DNA from: Polyangiaceae bacterium
GTDB lineage: Bacteria; Myxococcota_A; Polyangia; Polyangiales; Polyangiaceae
Assembly: GCA_020633205.1 (NCBI GenBank)
Contig: JACKEB010000016.1
Span: 341,861-405,860 of the forward strand
Direction of reading: 5' to 3'
DNA: 64,000 nucleotides
In this document: one piece after another, positions 53,938 through 64,000 of the stretch
Numbering within the stretch: position 1 is the stretch's first letter
How the letters are laid out: every line of letters starts with the position of its first letter
Program-made: the position numbers and the translations under genes
The notes under the pieces: model-generated
Seen by the model: the letters and a program-made list of their open reading frames with translations, nothing else
What the model was told of the DNA's origin: nothing
Databases searched by the model: none

Positions 53938-54162
53938 GGCCCGCTGCTTCTCCAGATGCGGCGCGCCAGCACGTGATGGGAAACTGGTTGAGCCAGCTTC
54001 CCATCAAGCACCGTACATGGCCTCGCCGTAGCAACACTGAGCGGTCGACCCGCGCGGCCCGGATTCGGCCGGGGCGACTCGGTTACACGCCCTGACGGGT
54101 CGCTGAAGAATCTTAGCGAGAGCGTTTCTAATTCGTTCAGCCTGATTTAGGGTGCCCCGCGC

Positions 54163-55554
54163 ATGGCTAACCCTCAACTGTTTCACCGCCTGTTGATCGC
54201 AAACCGGGGAGAGGTCGCCGTTCGCATCGCTCGCGCCTGCGACGCTTTGGGCATTGAGCCAGTCTTCGCTTACTCGGAAGCGGATCGACACGCGGCGTAC
54301 CTCGAGGGGCGCCGCGGCGTGTGTCTTGGGCCGGGGCGCGCTTCGGATAGCTATCTCGATGCCGCTCGGGTCGTTCAAGCCGCCAAGCAGACCGATTGCT
54401 CGGCGCTACACCCAGGCTGGGGTTTCCTCTCGGAAAATTCAGCCTTTGCGAGCCTATGCGAGGCGCACGGCGTCAGCTTCGTCGGGCCTCCCGCTCACGT
54501 GATGCACCTGATGGGAACCAAGTCGCCCGCCAAGCGCGCGATGAGGCAGGCTGGCCTGACGCTGATCCCGGGAAGTGATGGCCCACTGCGCTCCGCGGAG
54601 CACGCAAAGAGCGTCGCAGAAGAGGTCGGCCTACCCGTGCTGATCAAGGCTGAGAGTGGCGGTGGTGGTCGCGGTATGAAGATCGTCCGCCAGCTCGCCG
54701 AGATGGAGGAGGCGTTTCACGCCGCTCAGCGCGAGGGTCAGGCGTTCTTCGGGGACCCGCGTGTCTACCTGGAGAAGCTGGTCGAGGGTGGGCGCCATAT
54801 CGAGATCCAGGTGATCGCAGATCGCTACGGCAACGTCTGCCACTTGGGTGAACGCGACTGCACGATCCAGCGCAACCACCAGAAGTTGATCGAAGAGTCA
54901 CCCTCCCCGGTGTTGGACGACGCAGAGCGCGAGCGCACCCTGCAAAGCGCGGTGAAGGCAGTTCGGGACATCGGCTATGTCGGCGCCGGAACTTTGGAGT
55001 TCCTGCTAGACACCCAGAGCGCTGCCCCGGGACAACCCGCGGTCCTGCGCTTCATGGAGATGAACACCCGCCTGCAGGTGGAGCACTGCGTGAGCGAGAT
55101 GCGCAGTGGAATCGACTTGGTAAGGGAGCAACTGCTGGTCGCCGCCGGGCACCCGCTAAGCTTCGAGCAGGCGGATATCAAGCTCAGCGGACATGCGATC
55201 GAGTGCCGTATCAACGCTGAGGACCCGAGCCTTGGCTTTCGTCCGTCCCCGGGCACCATCAGCAAATGGAAGCTCCCGGACCTTCGTGACGGCAGTATCC
55301 GCGTGGATACTCACGTCCTCGAGGGTTATACAATTCCACCTCACTACGACAGCCTCATCTGCAAGGTCATTGCCCACGCGGACGACCGCGAGGCGGCGAC
55401 CCGAACGATGCTCGAAGCATTGGGGGAGCTGGAGTGTGAAGGCGTGAAGACCACCATCCCAATGCACCAAGCCGTACTCGCTTCGGCGGAGTTTGCAGAG
55501 AACCGCTACGACACGTCCAGCATCCCCGGAGGGAGCTACCTCGCGCGCGCCTAG
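54163..55554 (+). CDS. Biotin carboxylase subunit
   Basis: ATP-grasp enzyme that carboxylates biotin on its carrier. It has the GGGGRGMKIV-type glycine loop (SGGGGRGMKIV at about 165), HLGERDCTIQRNHQKL and EMNTRLQVEH, all characteristic of AccC/PccA biotin carboxylase domains. It has 463 residues and is the first of the three-gene acyl-CoA carboxylase operon (carboxylase, carboxyltransferase, biotin carrier). The acyl substrate (acetyl, propionyl or a longer/branched chain) cannot be read from sequence alone. Confidence 0.95.
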   Translation: MANPQLFHRLLIANRGEVAVRIARACDALGIEPVFAYSEADRHAAYLEGRRGVCLGPGRASDSYLDAARVVQAAKQTDCSALHPGWGFLSENSAFASLCEAHGVSFVGPPAHVMHLMGTKSPAKRAMRQAGLTLIPGSDGPLRSAEHAKSVAEEVGLPVLIKAESGGGGRGMKIVRQLAEMEEAFHAAQREGQAFFGDPRVYLEKLVEGGRHIEIQVIADRYGNVCHLGERDCTIQRNHQKLIEESPSPVLDDAERERTLQSAVKAVRDIGYVGAGTLEFLLDTQSAAPGQPAVLRFMEMNTRLQVEHCVSEMRSGIDLVREQLLVAAGHPLSFEQADIKLSGHAIECRINAEDPSLGFRPSPGTISKWKLPDLRDGSIRVDTHVLEGYTIPPHYDSLICKVIAHADDREAATRTMLEALGELECEGVKTTIPMHQAVLASAEFAENRYDTSSIPGGSYLARA

Positions 55555-55656
55555 CGCTGCGCAGCTCTTTCCCTTGAGTGCCGCTCGAAGCGCGAGCCCG
55601 CACACGCCCTGCAACGGTGTTCGTCCGCGTCGACGAAAACGGAGTCGAACAGACAC

Positions 55657-57386
<1,730 letters not shown>

Positions 57387-57387
<1 letters not shown>

Positions 57388-57980
57388 TGAGCAGCCGGCT
57401 ACACGCTGAACACCTGCAGGTCGGTAGCTCTGCGCTGGAAGCTGGGCGTGTCCGACTCACGTCACCCGGAGTGGGCCTGGTACGTGGTCTGCCGCGCCCA
57501 GGCGCTCTCGTTACCGCGGGGCAACGCATCGGGGAACTGGTCGTGCTCGGCAAGCTCGTGATCCTGGAGGCGCCCCAGGGAGTCCACGGCATCGTCAGCG
57601 GCGAGCGTCGGCGGACCTATGCAGCGAAGCTCCCGGTCGGTTTTGGCGACGCACTACTGGAACTCGAGCCGGTCACCCAAGGCGATCTGCAGAACACGGA
57701 GGCGGCCGCTGGGGCGAGCCTCGGCCTAGTGTTCCGGGCACCTACCTCGGGCCGGTTTTACACTCGACCGGGACCCGACCAAGACGTGTTCGTCGCCGGG
57801 GGACAGGAGATCCAGACCGGGCACAACGTCTGCCTGCTCGAAGTCATGAAGACGTTCAACCGTATCGCCTACGGCGGGGACGGGCTGCCCGCCAAGGCGC
57901 GGGTCGTGCGGATACTCCCTGCCGACGGCGATGACGTGGAGCAAGGCGATCCGCTGTTGGAACTCGAGGCAGTCGAGTGA
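57387..57980 (+). CDS. Biotin carboxyl carrier protein with two barrel modules
   Basis: The 197-residue protein contains two barrel-sandwich-like modules. The second (about 110-197) has the biotinylation motif LEVMKTFN with biotin-accepting Lys155. The first (about 22-96) has a similar strand layout (GVGLVRGLPRPGALVTAGQRI ...) but carries ILEAPQGVHG at the corresponding turn, with no MK motif. It may be a structural module or a decayed carrier. The gene starts overlapping the carboxyltransferase stop. Confidence 0.85.
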
Positions 57981-58017
57981 CGGTTCACCTCGGTAGCTAG
58001 GCGAGTATGCTCTCTGC

Positions 58018-58791
58018 ATGACGAGAGCAACGGCCAGCGAACGGAGTCGTCATCAGGTGCGCGACCGAGAGGTTCGCATCCCGCTCGCAGAGGGGCACAC
58101 CATGCGTGGCTACCTCGCCGAGCCTCACGAGCTCGAGCAGACGCCAGGCGTCTTGGTGCTGCACGAGATCTTCGGGCTCAACGACGACATTCGACGGATC
58201 ACCCGCCGATTTGCGGAACATGGCCTAGTCGCACTCGCACCCGATCTGTACGACGGCCCGGGAGTTCGATCGCTGTGTGTGCTGCGGACGGTGCTCGGCT
58301 CTACCACCGGTCGCGGCGCCGTCTTCGATCACCTCACGGCGGCTCAAGCGGCTCTCAAGGACGTGCCCCGCTGCGACTGCGAGCGCATCGCCGTGGCCGG
58401 CTTCTGCCTTGGAGGCGGCTTCGCGATCTTGCACGCGCTCAAGAGCTCGAACGTGCGCGCAGCAGCGCCGTTTTACGGGATGGTCCCCAAGCGGGCTCGA
58501 GACTTGTCTGGGATCTGCCCGGTGGTTGGCTCGTTTGGCGAACGCGATGCGATCTTCGCGCCTCAAGGCAGGCGTCTGCGTCGGCACCTGGAGTCACTGG
58601 GCGTCGCGCACGACATCAAGCTCTACCCCGATGCGGGTCACAGCTTCATGAGTCATCACGAACCGGGACTCACCACCAGCGCCGGCAAGCACGGTCCGAT
58701 GAAGGTCGCCTACAACGAGGCAGCCGCAGAGGATGCCTGGAGCCGTATGCTCGACTTCTTCGCCACCCACTTTGCCTCTCCCCCGAGATGA
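58018..58791 (+). CDS. Dienelactone hydrolase-family protein
   Basis: This alpha/beta-hydrolase has Cys in the nucleophile motif AGFCLGGGFA (GxCxGG), as in dienelactone hydrolases. HEIFGLNDDIRRI lies near the N terminus, and the late Asp and His occur as SFGERDAIF and PDAGHSFM. Its 257 residues match. Its stop overlaps the selB start as ATGA, so translation of SelB is coupled to it. The real substrate is unknown and may not be dienelactone. Confidence 0.92.
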   Translation: MTRATASERSRHQVRDREVRIPLAEGHTMRGYLAEPHELEQTPGVLVLHEIFGLNDDIRRITRRFAEHGLVALAPDLYDGPGVRSLCVLRTVLGSTTGRGAVFDHLTAAQAALKDVPRCDCERIAVAGFCLGGGFAILHALKSSNVRAAAPFYGMVPKRARDLSGICPVVGSFGERDAIFAPQGRRLRRHLESLGVAHDIKLYPDAGHSFMSHHEPGLTTSAGKHGPMKVAYNEAAAEDAWSRMLDFFATHFASPPR

Positions 58792-60788
58792 CGCGAACGC
58801 GCAAGGCCGGGCCGCAGCAAACCCAAGCAGCGGCGTCTACCAGCGTCGCAGAGGGCCGGCTCTTGGTGGCAACCCTAGGTCACGTCGATCATGGCAAGAC
58901 CAGCCTGCTACGAGCGCTAACGGGTACCGACACGGATCGACTGCCAGACGAGAAGCGACGCGGCATCTCGATTGAGCTCGGATACGCGGAACTCCCGGAC
59001 CACCCGCTCAGCTTCATCGACGTCCCGGGCCATAAAAAGTTGGTTCACACCATGATCGCCGGACTCGGCGGCGTCGACGTGGGTCTCTTGGTTGTCGCCG
59101 CGGACGATGGCGTCATGCCCCAGACTCGCGAGCACCTACAGATATGTCGGCTTACGGGCATGGAGCGTCTGGTCGTGGCGCTCAGCAAAGCAGACTTGGT
59201 CGACGACGAGATGCGCTCACTAGCGGCGCTGGACGTCCAGGCGACCCTGAAAGAACTCGGCTTCGAGGACGCGCCAATTATCCCCACGGATACTCAAAGC
59301 GGAAAGGGGCTGAGCGAGCTTGCCGACGCGTTAACCGCCGTGCGCAGCCGGCGAGATGCTTCCGAACCGAAGCTGCCCACTTGGCTCGCCATCGACCGGG
59401 TGTTCAGCGTAAAGGGTGCTGGCACGGTGGTGACGGGCACGCTAACGCGCGGCCAAATGGAGCTGGACCGGCCGCTCACGCTGCTCGGCTCGGGTGGCTC
59501 ACGGCAGGTACGCTGTAGGAGCCTCGAGGTGCACGGGCGGGATGTCAGTCGAGCGACGGCACCCTGTCGAGTCGCCTTGAACCTCGCGCTCAGTCGCGGT
59601 CAGGAAGTGGAGCGCGGCGACGCACTCACGGATGGGCTGTTCGGTGCCGAGAGCAAACGCATCGACGTAACCCTTAGAGTCTTGGAGGAGGCACTTCCCG
59701 AACTCGAGGATGGCGCGAGCGTCCTATGTCACATCGGCACCAGCTACCGCCAGGGACGGCTGACCTGGTTCGAGCAACCGTCACCAGAAGCGACGGGATA
59801 CATCCGAGGCGTTGCGCACCTGGCGTTTGCCTCTCCGATGCCTGTTCAGCCCGGCGTACCGTTGGTATTGCGTGGGTTCCGCACGGCAAAGTCTCGAGGC
59901 AGCGTCCTCGCGGGTGGCGTAGTCTTGGATGTGCACGCCGCAGCTCTGCCGCGGCGAAAGTCGCGCATCCGCGGCGGTAACACCTCGCTCTGGCACCACC
60001 GGAAGAGCGCCCTCGAGGCGCTGCGAGACCAAAAACTTGGAGATGCCTGCGAGCACTGGCTGCTCTACGGCGCCCCTCGATCCGCTGCTCTGGAGTCGCT
60101 GGCATCCCGCTCGGGTTGCTCCGTCGACCGCCTCTCGAGGGCGATCCAAAAGCACCCTCGGTTGCTGATCCTGGCGGAAGCGGTTACCACCAAGCACTCG
60201 CTCGAGGTACTCTCGCAATCAATCGTCGATGAGGTCCGCGCACATCACGCCACGGCGCCCCATGAACTCGGGATGCCACGGGAAGCTGCGTTGGCCCGCC
60301 TGTCACGCCTTGCAGGCCGGGCCGTCGCCGAACGCGTGCTGCGTCAAGCGTGCGATGACAGCCAGCTCTCAGAAGTCGCTCAACGCCTCGCCACCCCGGA
60401 ATTTCTACGGACCGGTAGCGCCTCGCTCACACGCAATCGAGAACAGGTCGGGAAGCTGCTCGGCGAGCGGGGCCTCCAGGGCGCGTCGGAGCGCGAACTG
60501 TGGACTGAGCTCTCGATGGCGCCTCAAGCGCTGAAGAGCGTGCTGTCGGAGCTGGCTCGCCAGGGACTGGCCGTATCACTGTCCGAGCTCTGGTTCCCCG
60601 CAGACGCGCTCGAGGCGCTCAAGGCGAGCGTGCTGGCGCGCTTCGAGGGGCATCCGACGCTTTCCGTTGGGGACTTGAAGGACCTGGCGGGAGTCAGCCG
60701 AAAGCAAGCCGTGCCCCTCATGGAGTACCTCGACCGAGCCAGGGTCACCCGACGTGTTGGCAATGATCGGGTTCCCTACGGCACTTAG
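58788..60788 (+). CDS. selB: Selenocysteine-specific elongation factor SelB
   Basis: This GTPase delivers Sec-tRNA(Sec) to recoded UGA codons at SECIS elements. G1 is GHVDHGKTS (31-39), G3 DVPGHKK and G4 SKAD. The C-terminal region (about 430-666) has winged-helix modules that bind SECIS RNA (LSVGDLKDLAGVSRKQ). At 666 residues it exceeds E. coli SelB (614), with about 22 extra residues before G1. ATG 58788 overlaps the hydrolase stop. The cognate tRNA selC lies 24 kb upstream. Confidence 0.95.
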   Translation: MTRTRKAGPQQTQAAASTSVAEGRLLVATLGHVDHGKTSLLRALTGTDTDRLPDEKRRGISIELGYAELPDHPLSFIDVPGHKKLVHTMIAGLGGVDVGLLVVAADDGVMPQTREHLQICRLTGMERLVVALSKADLVDDEMRSLAALDVQATLKELGFEDAPIIPTDTQSGKGLSELADALTAVRSRRDASEPKLPTWLAIDRVFSVKGAGTVVTGTLTRGQMELDRPLTLLGSGGSRQVRCRSLEVHGRDVSRATAPCRVALNLALSRGQEVERGDALTDGLFGAESKRIDVTLRVLEEALPELEDGASVLCHIGTSYRQGRLTWFEQPSPEATGYIRGVAHLAFASPMPVQPGVPLVLRGFRTAKSRGSVLAGGVVLDVHAAALPRRKSRIRGGNTSLWHHRKSALEALRDQKLGDACEHWLLYGAPRSAALESLASRSGCSVDRLSRAIQKHPRLLILAEAVTTKHSLEVLSQSIVDEVRAHHATAPHELGMPREAALARLSRLAGRAVAERVLRQACDDSQLSEVAQRLATPEFLRTGSASLTRNREQVGKLLGERGLQGASERELWTELSMAPQALKSVLSELARQGLAVSLSELWFPADALEALKASVLARFEGHPTLSVGDLKDLAGVSRKQAVPLMEYLDRARVTRRVGNDRVPYGT

Positions 60789-60802
60789 CCCAAGTTAGCG
60801 GC

Positions 60803-62971
<2,169 letters not shown>

Positions 62972-63117
62972 GGCCCGCAACCATAGTCCTGTTTGCTCGC
63001 TGATCCACGCCTATCCCGAGGCGCAACGCAGGGCTTCAGCGCCTCCCCGGCTACGGCGCTGGAACCGACAGGCCGAACATGCTTGTTCCGAGCCGGAGCC
63101 CACGAGATCCTGCGTCA

Positions 63118-64000
63118 ATGAGCTTGGGGGTAGACGATCCCACGTTGGTGGAAGGCCCCCACGCCACGCCGTCCGAAACCAGCTCTGACTCTGGCACCAC
63201 ACCACTGGTCGCGGGCGACTCACGCTCGGGGAACTCCAGCGGCAGCGCCGAACTCTGGTTGACCACGCCGGGCATCCTCGCCACCGAAGGCGCGACTCGC
63301 GGCCGAGCCCTGGCCAACCTCGCATCGTTGGTCGCCGCTGCGGCGCTCGCAGCTATCTGGATTCCTGGCGCCAGGCTGCACGGCGCTAACGCGGAGCTGC
63401 GCCAATGGCTCGCTACCGGCGTCCTGGCCATCGTGGTCGCCGCGAGCATCGGCATTGCCGTGTGGTACCGTGAAGAGCAACGCTACAGCCCGAAGATAGA
63501 GCTTGCACACGGCTTGCTCTGCGTGTTCGCTATCCTCACGATGTGCGTTCACCTCGGGGTATTCAGCCCCGCGGTGATGACGCTATGCCTTGGGATCTAC
63601 TATTTCGGACTGAGCGACTGGGAGCTGGCGGGCGGGCTGGTGTTTGGCACCAGCGCCCTCGGCTGGTTCGTTCTGTGCGCGCTCGCCGCGTTCGGAGTGC
63701 TCGACGTCAGAAACTCGGTGCTCGCCATGCGCCCCTCTGACACGGTCACGTTGTTGAGCTTTGGTGTGGTCTGCGAGGTGATTCTCGGAACGACGTTTTG
63801 GCTCGCGCGCCAGAGCCGCAGAGCGACGCGACGCGCGTTTAGTCGGCTCGAGCGCGCAGCGCAACAGATACAGAAACGCGATGCTCTACTGGACGAAGCT
63901 CAAGCCGATCTCGATCGCGCGATGCGCGTCAAACCTGGCGCCTACACGGGTACGCGGGTGGAACGCTACGAAGTGGGTGAAGTGATCGGGCGCGGCGCCA
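63118..64000 (+). CDS. Membrane-anchored Ser/Thr kinase (truncated by window end)
   Basis: From ATG 63118 the open frame runs to the end of the window. It encodes about 294 residues: a polar N-terminal stretch, a cluster of about six hydrophobic segments (about 65-245), a charged helical linker (about 245-275) and then RYEVGEVIGRGA, the start of a protein kinase Gly-rich loop. This is a Ser/Thr kinase with its membrane sensor domain before the kinase domain, the reverse of classical PknB. No stop is reached in the window, so the kinase core is not visible. Confidence 0.8.
   Translation, partial: MSLGVDDPTLVEGPHATPSETSSDSGTTPLVAGDSRSGNSSGSAELWLTTPGILATEGATRGRALANLASLVAAAALAAIWIPGARLHGANAELRQWLATGVLAIVVAASIGIAVWYREEQRYSPKIELAHGLLCVFAILTMCVHLGVFSPAVMTLCLGIYYFGLSDWELAGGLVFGTSALGWFVLCALAAFGVLDVRNSVLAMRPSDTVTLLSFGVVCEVILGTTFWLARQSRRATRRAFSRLERAAQQIQKRDALLDEAQADLDRAMRVKPGAYTGTRVERYEVGEVIGRGA

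Overview
The window is GC-rich chromosomal DNA. It carries Ser/Thr protein kinases of bacterial HRDLKPDN type, PAS-rich hybrid histidine kinases with a C-terminal receiver, many lipoproteins and low-complexity Ala/Ser/Pro tails, a Tlc-type nucleotide translocase, and a full selenocysteine decoding pair (selC tRNA and SelB). This fits a myxobacterium-like member of the Myxococcota (Polyangiales type). That assignment is an inference from gene style, because no rRNA or taxonomic marker is present. Layout: positions 1-15557 are ordinary chromosome: lipoproteins, a signal peptidase I with an unusual N-terminal extension, the threonine catabolism pair tdh-kbl, an outer-membrane barrel plus lipoprotein pair, a TetR regulator behind a cluster of ACACCT/AGGTGT motifs, a metallophosphoesterase, an MBL-fold hydrolase and a peptidoglycan-binding protein. 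Positions 15563-34792 hold the most unusual structure. A tandem array of three selC (tRNA-Sec) units is present, each preceded by the same ~25-bp spacer. Only the third unit (34697-34792) is an intact tRNA-Sec. Units 1 and 2 share two insertions, in the anticodon loop and the T arm. Unit 2 is split after its fourth base by an 18.5-kb island (15804-34324). The island has two divergent replication/recombination arms. The left arm (minus strand) reads Com-like zinc protein, sigma-like protein, small protein, possible ssDNA-binding protein, DinG/XPD-like helicase, XPB-like helicase, and AEP primase-helicase. The right arm (plus strand) reads two unknown proteins, a Cas4/AddB-like Fe-S nuclease, a DnaQ exonuclease fused to a DUF4406/DUF7768-like domain, a small PD-(D/E)XK resolvase-like protein, and a sigma-like protein. 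Between them sits a cargo operon: TetR, cupin lipoprotein, two membrane proteins, cytochrome b561, and a MacAB/DevBCA-like exporter. The island cuts its outermost gene at both ends, has no visible integrase or transposase, and leaves no target-site duplication. It therefore looks like a captured, defective fragment of a phage- or plasmid-like replicon. Positions 34843-64000 return to chromosomal genes: a split RdgC-like pair, proline iminopeptidase, an ABC-2 exporter behind a leader with mutually exclusive hairpins, two hybrid histidine kinases, a nucleotide translocase, a Ser/Thr kinase, a three-gene biotin-dependent acyl-CoA carboxylase operon whose carrier protein seems to contain two barrel modules, a dienelactone hydrolase translationally coupled to selB, a fused E1 2-oxo acid dehydrogenase, and a membrane-anchored Ser/Thr kinase cut by the window end. 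No selenoprotein gene was recognised, so the clients of SelB/selC lie elsewhere or were missed.
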